From NCBI GenBank assembly GCA_005789975.1, contig SXWC01000047.1:1-19693 (forward strand): a stretch of DNA of 19,693 nt, read 5' to 3'. Shown here piece by piece: positions 8,585 to 17,000 of this stretch. The position numbers were made by a program, and so were the translations under genes. Numbering within the stretch: the first letter of the stretch is position 1; the number at the start of each line of letters is the position of its first letter. The notes below the pieces were generated by a model, which ran no database searches, had not been told where the DNA came from, and saw nothing but the letters and a program-made list of their open reading frames with translations. The DNA is from Planctomycetaceae bacterium. Its GTDB lineage: Bacteria; Planctomycetota; Planctomycetia; Pirellulales; UBA1268.

Positions 8585-9607
8585 ATGCCGATGATCGCCC
8601 TCGTGTTCTGCTCTGTCGCGGCGCTGGCCACGATCGCCGAGGCCTACGATCCGCTCGCACTTCCCGCCGACACGCACGCCGTGCCCCGTGATCTCGACGT
8701 CCGCGATGCACGGCGGGATCGCGGCCTTCCGGTGCGGGTGTTTCTCCCGCCGGACGACGCCACCCCCCGTCCCATCGTGCTCTTCAGCCACGGTCTGGGC
8801 GGGTCCCGCGAGGGCTGCGGCTATCTGGGCGACCATTGGTCGCGCCGCGGCTACGCGGCCGTCTTTCTCCAGCATCCGGGGAGCGACACGGCGGTCTGGC
8901 GCGACCTGCCGCCCATGCGGCGGCTGGCGGCGATGCGAGACGCCGCCTCGCTTGCCAACTTCCGGCTCCGGGTGGACGACGTGGCGGTCGTGCTCGACGC
9001 GCTCGCCGCCTGGAATCTCGAGGAAGGACACCCGCTCGCCGGCCGGCTCGACCTCGACCGCGTCGGCATGTCGGGGCATTCGTTCGGGGGCCAGACCACG
9101 CAGGCGGTGTCGGGGCAGTCGTTTCCGCTGCTGGGCCGACGGTTCACCGACCCCCGCATCAAGGCGGCGCTCGTGATGAGTCCGGGCACGCCGCAGGGCC
9201 GCCACGACCCCGGCGAGGCCTTCGCGGAGGTGGCGATCCCGTGGCTCCTGATGACCGGCACGAAGGACACCGCGGCGGTCGGTGGGCAATCCGTCGAGTC
9301 CCGGCTCGCCGTGTTTCCGGCGCTGTCCAAGGGCCGGGCCTACGAACTCGTGCTCCACGAGGCGGAACACTCGGCTTTTTCCGATCGTGCCCTGCCCGGC
9401 GACCGTGTGCCCCGAAATCCGAACCACCACCGCGCGATCCTCGCGCTGTCGACTGCCTTCTGGGATGCCTTCCTGCGCGGCGACGCCGAGGCCCGTGCCT
9501 GGCTCGACGGCCCCGGCCCACGGACGGTGCTCGAGGCCGACGACCGCTGGCAACGGAAGGAGGAACGCACGGGCAATACGGCCTCGGCAACGGGGGGTGC
9601 CCGTTGA
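8585..9607 (+). CDS. Secreted alpha/beta hydrolase
   Basis: This 340-residue alpha/beta-hydrolase-fold enzyme has a signal peptide at residues 1-20 (hydrophobic, ending AEA before YDP), so it is exported. Likely catalytic residues are Ser166 in GMSGHSFGG, an acid at or near Asp228 (LMTGTKDT) and His262 in HEAEHSAF. The oxyanion-hole strand is IVLFSHGLGGS at about 64-74. The pattern resembles chlorophyllase, platelet-activating-factor acetylhydrolase or dienelactone-hydrolase-like esterases; the substrate is unknown. GGGAG at 8572-8576 lies eight bases before the ATG. The gene starts 66 bases after the SulP gene in the same direction, so it may be read from the dab operon by readthrough. A functional link to carbon uptake is not evident. 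Confidence 0.8.
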   Translation: MPMIALVFCSVAALATIAEAYDPLALPADTHAVPRDLDVRDARRDRGLPVRVFLPPDDATPRPIVLFSHGLGGSREGCGYLGDHWSRRGYAAVFLQHPGSDTAVWRDLPPMRRLAAMRDAASLANFRLRVDDVAVVLDALAAWNLEEGHPLAGRLDLDRVGMSGHSFGGQTTQAVSGQSFPLLGRRFTDPRIKAALVMSPGTPQGRHDPGEAFAEVAIPWLLMTGTKDTAAVGGQSVESRLAVFPALSKGRAYELVLHEAEHSAFSDRALPGDRVPRNPNHHRAILALSTAFWDAFLRGDAEARAWLDGPGPRTVLEADDRWQRKEERTGNTASATGGAR

Positions 9608-9636
9608 CCCCGACCGGATCGCGAAGCGGACGACCT

Positions 9637-9655
9637 GCGGCGGGGAGTGCCGCTT
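9637..9655 (+). terminator. Weak hairpin between hydrolase and hypF
   Basis: GCGGC (9637-9641) and GCCGC (9649-9653) can form a 5-bp stem with a 7-base loop, followed by only TT. It lies 30 bases after the hydrolase stop. The lack of a T-run makes it a poor intrinsic terminator; it may be chance in GC-rich DNA. Confidence 0.2.
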
Positions 9656-9722
9656 GACTGCCATACGGAGCGGGGCGGTCCGCCTTCCACCCGGGGGCTG
9701 AGTCTTCGTCTGACGGACGCCG

Positions 9723-9728
9723 TATTCT
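9723..9728 (+). promoter_or_regulatory. Candidate -10 promoter element for hypF
   Basis: TATTCT in the context ACGCCGTATTCTTGG lies 44 bases before the preferred hypF start at 9773. It shares GCCGTAT-CT with the elements at 149 and 13853. The hexamer at 17 bp spacing upstream (GAGTCT, 9700-9705) is a weak -35. If real, it supports a hypF start downstream of 9728 rather than at GTG 9647. Confidence 0.35.
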
Positions 9729-9762
9729 TGGATGGGCTCGATCGGGTCCGTGAGGGCAAGGC

Positions 9763-9767
9763 GGAGG
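9763..9767 (+). promoter_or_regulatory. Shine-Dalgarno deciding the hypF start
   Basis: GGAGG lies five bases before GTG 9773, just before the acylphosphatase domain. The longer open frame from GTG 9647 has no comparable site and adds 42 residues without family resemblance. Confidence 0.55.
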
Positions 9768-9772
9768 CGTCG

Positions 9773-12166
9773 GTGGCGGCCAACGTACGCATACGCGCGC
9801 GGATCACCGGGGTCGTGCAGGGCGTCGGCTTCAGGCCGTTCGTCTGGCGGCGGGCGACGCGGCTCGGGCTCACGGGCTGGGTCGAGAACGACGCCGCGGG
9901 CGTGACGGCGGAGATTCAGGGCACCGCCGCCGCGGTGGCCGCATTTCTCGACGGGCTTTCCGCGGCCGCGCCTCCCTTGGCCCGCGTGGCGGGCGTCGAG
10001 CCACTCGAGTTGCCCCCCGACGCCGACAGCCACCGTTTCCTGATCCTCGAGAGCGCCGCGGTCGGCCCGGGGGGCGTCGTCGTGCCACCGGACGTCGCCC
10101 CCTGCACGGCCTGCCTCGCGGAGATGGCCGACCCTGGGAATCGGCGGCACCGCCATCCGTTCATCAACTGCACCGACTGCGGCCCGCGCTTCACGATCAT
10201 CGAGAGCCTGCCCTACGACCGCGGGGCGACGACGATGCGGTCGTTCGCGATGTGCGCCGCGTGCGTGGCTGAATACCTCGATCCCTCGTCCCGGCGGTTT
10301 CATGCCCAGCCGAATGCCTGCCCCGCCTGCGGCCCCACGCTCTGGTTCGCCCGTGCCGCAGACGGGCCGCCTCCCGCCGACCGCTCCACTCCCGCCTGCC
10401 CCGGCGACGCCGCGATCGAATCCGCGCGGGCCATGCTCCGCCGCGGCGGCATCGTGGCGGTCAAGGGCGTGGGTGGCTTTCATCTCGCCTGCGATGCCAC
10501 GAATCACGCGGCCGTGCGACTGCTCCGTGACCGCAAGCAGCGGCGCCGCAAGCCGTTCGCCGTGATGGTGGCCGACCTCGCCGCGGCTCGGGAGCTGGCC
10601 CACGTCGATGAACAGGAACGTCGGCTGCTCGAGGGTTTTGAGCGGCCGATCGTGCTCCTGTCCGCCCGGCCCGATCCGCGGGGCCGACTGGCCCGGGTCG
10701 CGGCCGAGGTGGCGCCGGGCAACGACTTTCTGGGCGTCATGCTCCCCTCGTCGCCGCTCCATCACCTTCTCTGCGGCGGCATGCCGCCGCTCGTGATGAC
10801 GTCGGGCAACCTCGCCGAGGAGCCGCTCGCCACCGACAACGCCGATGCCATCGGCCGGCTCGGAGCCCTCGCCGACGGGTTTCTCCTGCACGACCGCAGG
10901 ATCCACACGGCCTGCGATGATTCGGTGGTGCGGTGCGTGGCCGGCCTGCCGCTGCCGATCCGTCGTTCCCGCGGCCACACGCCACTGCCGATCCGGCTTC
11001 CCCGTGGCGGTCCCCCGGTCCTCGCGGTCGGCGGCGAACTCAAGGCGGCGATCTGCCTGGCTGGCGACGCGGAAGCGGTGATGAGCCAACACATCGGCGA
11101 CATGGGCAACCTGGAAACGCTCGCGGCGCTGGACCGCGCGGCGGCGCACCTGATGCGACTCCTCGACGTGACGCCGGCCGCCGTCGTCGCCGATCTCCAT
11201 CCGGGCTACCTCTCCACGGGCTGGGCCCGCGGCTTCGCCGCCGCACGCGGCCTCCCGCTCCTGCAGGTGCAGCATCACGAGGCCCACGTCGCATCCCTGC
11301 TCGCCGAACATGGGCTCGACGCCGACGGCGTTGCGGGGTTCATCGGCGTCTGCTTCGACGGCACCGGCTACGGCCGCGACGGCACGATCCAAGGCGGCGA
11401 GTTCCTCGTCACGGGTGGCGGCAGCCTGCGGCGCGCGGCCCACCTGCGGCCCTTTTCGCTGCCGGGCGGCGACGCGGCGATCCGTCACCCCTGGCGCACC
11501 GCGCTCGCCCTGCTGCGGGAGGCCGGCCTCCCGTGGAGCGGGCAGCTCCCGCCCGTCGGGCGCGGCTCCGCCGCCGATCTCGAACTGCTCGCGCGGCAAC
11601 TGGAGCGGTCGCTCAACTGCGTGGTCACGACGAGCATGGGCCGCCTGTTCGACGCCGTGGCATCGCTCGTCGGACTGTGCGACTCGATCGACTACGAGGC
11701 CGAGGCCGCGCTGAATCTCGAGGCCCTGGCTGCGCGGGCGGACGCAGCGGACGCGGCGGATTCGCACCTTCGCCACGCCTTCGGCCTGGCCGCGGCCGGG
11801 CCGCTCGTGGCCGACTGGCGACCGCTCGTGGCAGCCCTCGTCGCCGACGTCACCGCCGGCGTGCCCGTGTCCGGCATCGCCGCCGCGTTTCACGGGGCCG
11901 TGGCGCGGATGATCGTCGATGTCTGCTCCCGGCTCCGCGAGGCGGGTGGTGGCAACCTCGTCGGCCTCACCGGCGGGGTGTTTCAAAACCGGCTGCTCGT
12001 CGAATGGTCGCTCGAAGGCCTGCACGCCGCCGGCTTCGAGGTGCTCACCCATCACGCCGTGCCGCCCAACGACGGCGGCCTCGCGCTCGGCCAGGCCGTG
12101 CTCGGGCGGCTCTCGATCGCTCAGCCCACCGCGAAGCCCGCGCCCCCGGGGGGCCAATCGCCGTGA
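9773..12166 (+). CDS. hypF: HypF, [NiFe]-hydrogenase maturation carbamoyltransferase
   Basis: HypF activates carbamoyl phosphate and passes the carbamoyl group to HypE, the first step in making the cyanide ligands of the [NiFe] active site. It is a 797-residue cytoplasmic protein from GTG 9773, compared with about 750 in E. coli. Domains in order: N-terminal acylphosphatase (VQGVGFRPF, about residues 6-90); paired zinc fingers (CTAC, CTDCGPRF, CAAC, CPACGP, from Cys111 to about 190); YrdC-like domain (VKGVGGFHLACDA, then RRKPFAVM, about 210-400); and Kae1-like carbamoyltransferase (QHHEAHVAS with His501, His502 and His505; FDGTGYG; LTGGVFQN, about 420-795). It stands alone here, 5.5 kb from hypAB and in the opposite orientation. 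hypC, hypD and hypE are not in the window. Confidence 0.95.
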   Translation: MAANVRIRARITGVVQGVGFRPFVWRRATRLGLTGWVENDAAGVTAEIQGTAAAVAAFLDGLSAAAPPLARVAGVEPLELPPDADSHRFLILESAAVGPGGVVVPPDVAPCTACLAEMADPGNRRHRHPFINCTDCGPRFTIIESLPYDRGATTMRSFAMCAACVAEYLDPSSRRFHAQPNACPACGPTLWFARAADGPPPADRSTPACPGDAAIESARAMLRRGGIVAVKGVGGFHLACDATNHAAVRLLRDRKQRRRKPFAVMVADLAAARELAHVDEQERRLLEGFERPIVLLSARPDPRGRLARVAAEVAPGNDFLGVMLPSSPLHHLLCGGMPPLVMTSGNLAEEPLATDNADAIGRLGALADGFLLHDRRIHTACDDSVVRCVAGLPLPIRRSRGHTPLPIRLPRGGPPVLAVGGELKAAICLAGDAEAVMSQHIGDMGNLETLAALDRAAAHLMRLLDVTPAAVVADLHPGYLSTGWARGFAAARGLPLLQVQHHEAHVASLLAEHGLDADGVAGFIGVCFDGTGYGRDGTIQGGEFLVTGGGSLRRAAHLRPFSLPGGDAAIRHPWRTALALLREAGLPWSGQLPPVGRGSAADLELLARQLERSLNCVVTTSMGRLFDAVASLVGLCDSIDYEAEAALNLEALAARADAADAADSHLRHAFGLAAAGPLVADWRPLVAALVADVTAGVPVSGIAAAFHGAVARMIVDVCSRLREAGGGNLVGLTGGVFQNRLLVEWSLEGLHAAGFEVLTHHAVPPNDGGLALGQAVLGRLSIAQPTAKPAPPGGQSP

Positions 12167-12348
12167 GCTGCCGAAAGGCGCGACCTCATCCGCGGTGGGC
12201 CGCGTGGCCCGGCCAACCGGCCGCAGGGCTGTTTCAGGAATGTTTCGTCCCGCCGCTTCCCTCACCGCCATGGATCGGGGATCATGACGGCATGACACGA
12301 TTTCCGGGGGGGTGCACCATGCAGCGACCGGCAGGGAGAGCAGGCGGG

Positions 12349-13344
12349 ATGGCGGCCCGGACGATTCGTGCTCTTCGTCTCATGGCCATGGCCCTCTGCC
12401 TGATCGCGACGGAGTCCGGCACGGCGCATGCTGTGGTGATCAACACGCTGACCGGCACGGGCAACACGTCGGCGCCGGTCGACGACCCCGGCTGGGCCAA
12501 CGTGGGTGTGCTCGGCGTCGGCACGGGCGTCTACCTCGGCAACGACTGGGTGCTCACGGCGGCCCATGTCGGCGGCGGCAGCATCGTGCTCAACGGCGGC
12601 ACCTACGCGATGCTCGCCGGCTCGGGCACGACGCTCACCAACGACGGCGCCGCCGGCAAGTCGGCCACCACCGACCTCTACATGTTTCGGCTCGCATCCA
12701 CGCCCGCGGGCCTGCCGAACGTGACGATCGCCTCGGCGACGGCGTCCGGTGGCAGCGCGGTGACGATGATCGGGTCCGGCCGCGACCGCGGCGCCTTCAC
12801 GGAATGGAGCGTCAACACCGGCACCACGCCCTGGGCGTGGACGGAGGTGTCGTCGGGCGGCAGCGCGGCCGGCTACAAGACGGTCGGCAGCCGTTCGATG
12901 CGGTGGGGCACCAATGACGTGGGTTCCACCGGAGTGTGGCTCGACGCCGGGTTTGGCGATGTCTTCATGTTCAGCACGTCATTCACCGCCGGCGGGTCTC
13001 CCTCGACCGAGGCGCAGGCCGCCTATGGCGACTCGGGGGGCGCGATCTTCCACAAGAACGGCTCCGACTGGGAACTCTCGGGCATGATCCTCACGGTGGC
13101 GGGCTTCTCCGGTCAGCCCGATCCGGCGGCCAACGCGATCTACGGCAACGCCACCTACGCGGCCGATCTGTCGTTTTATCGCTCGCAGATCGTGGCGCTC
13201 GTGCCCGAGCCGTCGTCGCTGGCGATCCTCGCCGCGGCCTTTGCCGGCCTCGCCGCGATGCACCGGCGAGAGCGTCCCCCGGCGACTCGTGGTCGGCACG
13301 GGATTCACCGGGCTGCCGGTCAACGGCCGATGTTTCGTTCTTGA
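12349..13344 (+). CDS. Secreted trypsin-like protein with PEP-CTERM anchor
   Basis: This 331-residue protein has a signal peptide (MAARTIRALR, then a hydrophobic core ending THAHA-like at residue 28, TAHA before VV). Its chymotrypsin-fold body shows the full catalytic pattern: His73 in VLTAAHV, probable Asp109 in TTDLYMF, and Ser229 in YGDSGGA. The C-terminus has VPEPSS at 285-290, a hydrophobic helix and the Arg cluster HRRER, the PEP-CTERM sorting signal processed by exosortase-type systems. About 22 extra residues follow the Arg cluster, which is longer than usual. I chose ATG 12349 because GGGAG at 12334-12338 precedes it and it gives a compact signal peptide. In-frame ATGs at 12319 (after a run of seven G) and 12292 are alternatives. 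It is probably a surface or extracellular serine protease; its target is unknown. Confidence 0.82.
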   Translation: MAARTIRALRLMAMALCLIATESGTAHAVVINTLTGTGNTSAPVDDPGWANVGVLGVGTGVYLGNDWVLTAAHVGGGSIVLNGGTYAMLAGSGTTLTNDGAAGKSATTDLYMFRLASTPAGLPNVTIASATASGGSAVTMIGSGRDRGAFTEWSVNTGTTPWAWTEVSSGGSAAGYKTVGSRSMRWGTNDVGSTGVWLDAGFGDVFMFSTSFTAGGSPSTEAQAAYGDSGGAIFHKNGSDWELSGMILTVAGFSGQPDPAANAIYGNATYAADLSFYRSQIVALVPEPSSLAILAAAFAGLAAMHRRERPPATRGRHGIHRAAGQRPMFRS

Positions 13345-13356
13345 TGTTTCGTTCTT
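13329..13356 (+). repeat. Perfect 14-bp tandem duplication at a gene junction
   Basis: GATGTTTCGTTCTT occurs twice head-to-tail (13329-13342 and 13343-13356). The stop codon of the PEP-CTERM gene (13342-13344) spans the junction of the two copies, and the next gene starts two bases after the second copy. With one copy, the stop would fall on TGA overlapping the downstream ATG as ATGA. Confidence 0.95.
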
Positions 13357-13357
13357 C

Positions 13358-13783
13358 ATGACCGACCCCGCACTCGACGACGCCTACCGCGGCACGACGT
13401 ATTCGGTCCTGATGCCGGAAGGGAGCCTGCTCGCCCTGCGGATCGGGGAACGCTCCGCCCCGCTCGACCGCCTGCTCGCGGCGACGGGCCACGACGACTG
13501 GGCATTCGTCACCGCCTGCAATCCCCGCTCGACGCGGCTCGACGCCCTCGAGAACGCGGAGCGAATGGCCCGACTTGCCGAAACCGTGCAGGCTCGCGGG
13601 CTACGGGCCATCCCCGGTGAATCGCGGGGAGATGGCGGCGACTGGCCCGCCGAATCGAGTCTGCTCGTGCTGGGCATCGGGGAACCCGACGCAATCGAAC
13701 TCGGCCGGCTCTTCGATCAGCACGCGATCGTGGCCGGCTCGCGCGGCGGTCCGCCGCGGCTCGTCTGGATTCCGCTGGCGTGA
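13358..13783 (+). CDS. DUF3293 family protein
   Basis: This 141-residue soluble protein resembles DUF3293 (PF11697), whose function is not known to me. Matching landmarks are an N-terminal YRGTTYSV, the AFVTACNPRST segment (compare the family AFITAWNP), an ENAERMARL helix, WPAESSLLVLGI, and a terminal LGRLFDQHAIVAG. The ATG at 13358 has no Shine-Dalgarno. It follows the PEP-CTERM gene by 13 bases, so translation probably depends on coupling from the upstream gene. Alternative starts further upstream would overlap the PEP-CTERM gene and add sequence unlike the family. It is probably co-transcribed with the protease gene. Confidence 0.8.
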   Translation: MTDPALDDAYRGTTYSVLMPEGSLLALRIGERSAPLDRLLAATGHDDWAFVTACNPRSTRLDALENAERMARLAETVQARGLRAIPGESRGDGGDWPAESSLLVLGIGEPDAIELGRLFDQHAIVAGSRGGPPRLVWIPLA

Positions 13784-13803
13784 GGAATCCCAGGCCAGCG
13801 GGA

Positions 13804-13831
13804 GGGCGGTCCGCCGCGCCCGCCCGGGTTT
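13804..13831 (+). terminator. Possible terminator after the DUF3293 gene
   Basis: GGGCGG (13804-13809) and CCGCCC (13820-13825) form a 6-bp all-GC stem with a 10-base loop, followed by GGGTTT. It sits 20 bases after the DUF3293 stop. The T-run is only three bases, and the region overlaps a candidate -35 for the next gene, so this is tentative. Confidence 0.3.
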
Positions 13832-13858
13832 GGCCGAAGATCAGGCCTGCCGTATGCT
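13830..13858 (+). promoter_or_regulatory. Candidate promoter for the rhamnosidase gene
   Basis: TTGGCC (13830-13835), a 17-bp spacer and TATGCT (13853-13858) form a sigma70-like pair about 153 bases before ATG 14012. The -10 context CCTGCCGTATGCT matches the context at 144-154 closely. The long untranslated leader (13859-14011) shows no riboswitch that I recognise. Confidence 0.4.
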
Positions 13859-14011
13859 GCTTTTCTGCCGGCATCGAGCCGACTCCCTTCGTCACGACCA
13901 CATCCGGACTCTCGCTCCGCATGCGGCCCGTCCTCGTCGAGCGGGGCTCTTGACCCGGCACATTCGCGCCGCTGTGCGGCTCGGCACTGAACACGTCAGG
14001 AGGCGGAAGCG

Positions 14012-17000
14012 ATGATGCGGAAGGCACGATGGTGGGCCGCGCTCTGGCTGGCGGCGGTGGCGATGGTGTCGCAGGTGCCGACGGCGCTGGCGGCGGAGGT
14101 GAAGGGCCTGCGGTGCGAGTATCTCGAGAACCCGTTGGCGATCGACGTGGCGAAGCCGCGTTTGAGCTGGATGATCGAAGGGCAGGAGCCGCGGCCTGAA
14201 ACCCGAAACGAGCGGCAAATCGCCTATCGGGTGCTGGTCGCCTCCACGCCGGAGCTCCTCGCCCGCGACGAGGGTGACTTGTGGGACAGCGGCAAGGTCG
14301 CCTCCGACCAGAGCATCCAGGTGGAGTATTCCGGGAAACCGCTCGCGTCCCGGGCTCGCTGCCACTGGAAGGTGCGGGTGTGGACCACGACGGGCGAGGC
14401 GGCGAGCGATCCGGCATTCTGGTCGATGGGCCTGCTCGCGCCGGAGGACTGGTCGGCGCGGTGGATCGGCTACGACGCGGCGTATGCTCCGCCGCCGGAC
14501 GTCGCCGCCGACGACCGGTTGTTCAACATTCAAGGCCTGCCGTGGGTGCAGATGCCGGGCGGCCAGGCGGCCGTCGACACGTTCTTCCGCAAGCGGATCG
14601 ACCTGCCGGCCGACCGGAAGATCCGGCGCGCCGTGTTCGCCTTGTACGCCTACCATTTCTGCGAGGCGTCGATCAACGGCACCACGATCGGCGAAGCCGC
14701 CCACTGGGAGGCCACCGCTCGGCTCGACGCGAAGAAATCGCTGCGGCCCGGCGCCAACGTGCTGACCCTGCGGGTGAGCCACACGGATCCGTATCCGCCG
14801 GCGGTCATCGGCCGCCTGGTGATCCAGTTTGAATCCGGCGACGACATGGTCGTGCCGGTGGATCCGAGCTGGAAGGCGTCGCAGTCGGCGTCCGCGGGCA
14901 TGGAGCGGACGAACTTCGACGACTCGGCGTGGCCGGCCGCGCAGCGGGTCGACGGACAGCCGTGGCGCGGGCCGCCCGCGGTGGCCGATCTCGCGCGGAT
15001 GCCGGCGCCCTACCTCCGCAAGGAGTTCGCGGTCGCCCAGAAAGTGAAGCGGGCCACGGTGCACGTCACGGCCCTCGGCACCTACGAACTGCGGCTCAAC
15101 GGCGAGCGGGTCGGCCGCGACGTGCTGGCGCCCGGCTGGACCGAGTTCCGCAAGCGGGTGCACTACCACACGTACGACGTCACGTCACAGGTGGCGCAGG
15201 GGGCCAACGCGATCGGGGCCATCCTGGGGGACGGTTGGTATGCCAGCACGCTCGCCCATCTGTGCCGGCGAAACATCTACGGCGGCAGGCCGCGCTTGCT
15301 CGCGCAGCTGGAGATCGAGCTGGCCGACGGCAGCGTGCAGACGGTCGTCACCGACGACGGCTGGAAGGCGTCGTTCGGCCCGATCCGGCATGCCGATCTG
15401 CTCATGGGGTGCGACTACGACAGCCGTTTGGAAATGCCCGGCTGGGACAGGGCCGGTTTCAACGACACCGCGTGGCAGTCGGCCGACTCTTCGTTGCCCG
15501 GCGAAGCACAGGCCGACGTGACGCGGGTCGTCGCCGCCGCGGTGAAGGACGGGCGGCTGTCGATCAAGGTCGAGAACGACCTGCTCGGCGGAGACCCGGC
15601 CCTCTTGAAGGTCAAGACGTTGCGGGTGGACTACCGGATGGACGGGACCGACGCCACGAAAACCGTGCGTGAGCACGAGGTGCTCGAACTGGCGGGATCC
15701 GGCCTGCAGGTCAAGCGTGCCCGCTACGGTCACTTCACGGATGGCGGGCCCGGGTTCCGGGTGCAGGCCGCGGTGGCCGAGCCGTCGCGGGTGGTCGAGA
15801 CCCTTCCGGCGGTCAAGGTCACCGAACCGCGGCCCGGGTGCTGGACGTTCGACCTCGGCCAGAACATGGTCGGCTGGGTGCGGCTGAAGGTGAAGGGCAA
15901 GCCTGGCCAGCGGATCACGGTCCGCCACGGCGAGATGACCAATCCCGACGGCACCATCTACACCGCGGCGCTACGGAGCTGTCCGGCGACCGACTTTTTC
16001 ATCCTCTCCGGCGAGGGCGAACAGATCCTCGAACCCGCGTTCACGTTCCACGGGTTTCGCCACGTCGAGATCCGCGGGCTGAAGTCGAAGCCCGACCTCG
16101 ACGCGGTCACCGGGATGGTGGTCCACACGGACATGCGGCGAACCGGGGATTTCAAGTGCTCCCACCCGCTGGTGAACCAGCTCTATCACAACATCGTCTG
16201 GGGCCAGAAGGGCAACTATCTGGAGGTGCCCACCGATTGCCCGCAGCGCGACGAGCGCATGGGATGGACCGGTGACACGCAGTTCTTCGCGCCGACCGCC
16301 TCCTACAACTTCGACGTCGCCCCCTTCTTCAGCCGGTGGCTGCAGACGTGCGAGGACAACCAGCTGGGCGACGGCACCTTCCCGAACGTGGTCCCCGACA
16401 TCATGGGGGGCGGCGGAGCCACCGCGTGGGGCGATGCCGCGCTGTTGTGCACCCACAACATCTTCCGCGCCTACGGCGACACCCGCATCGTGGCCGAACG
16501 CTTCGGGGCGATGGAACGCTACATGAAATGGCTGGAGGGCAAGACCGCCAACGGCATCTCCAAGGTCGGCGGATTCGGCGACTGGCTGAATGCCGGCGGC
16601 GGCGCCCATCCAGACGCCATCGACACCGCCTATCACGCCCACCTGGCGGGGATCATGTCGGAAATGGCGCGGGCCATCGGGCGGGAGGACGCCGCCGCGC
16701 GGTATGCCAAGCGTCACGAGGAGACGAAGGCCGCGTTCGTGCGGGACTTCCTGCAGGCGGATGGCGGGCTCCGGGAATGCAGCCAGACCGGCTACGCGCT
16801 CGCCTTTTCGATGGACCTGCTGCCGCCGGACATGCGGGCCAGGTCGGCCGGGAAGTTCATCGATGAGATCAAGCGATTCGACTGGCATCTGGCCACCGGC
16901 TTCATCGGCACGCCGCGACTCTTGCCGGCATTGAGCGTGGCCGGCCGCGACGACATCGCCTACCGCCTGCTGCTGACCGACACCTACCCCTCATGGCTGT

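Noticed and set aside
9647..9772. N-terminal extension of HypF from GTG 9647
   Set aside because: The 42 added residues do not resemble HypF, and a GGAGG site supports GTG 9773.
7325..12298. Stop-free minus-strand frame of 1657 codons antisense to SulP, the hydrolase and hypF
   Set aside because: Its translation is low-complexity and rich in Arg, Gly, His and Glu, with no recognisable domain. It mirrors three well-supported plus-strand genes, and long antisense frames are expected at this GC content.
10933..12348. N-terminal extension of the PEP-CTERM frame overlapping hypF
   Set aside because: The stretch is an Arg/Pro-rich shadow of hypF. The signal peptide and ribosome-binding site place the start at 12349 or 12319.
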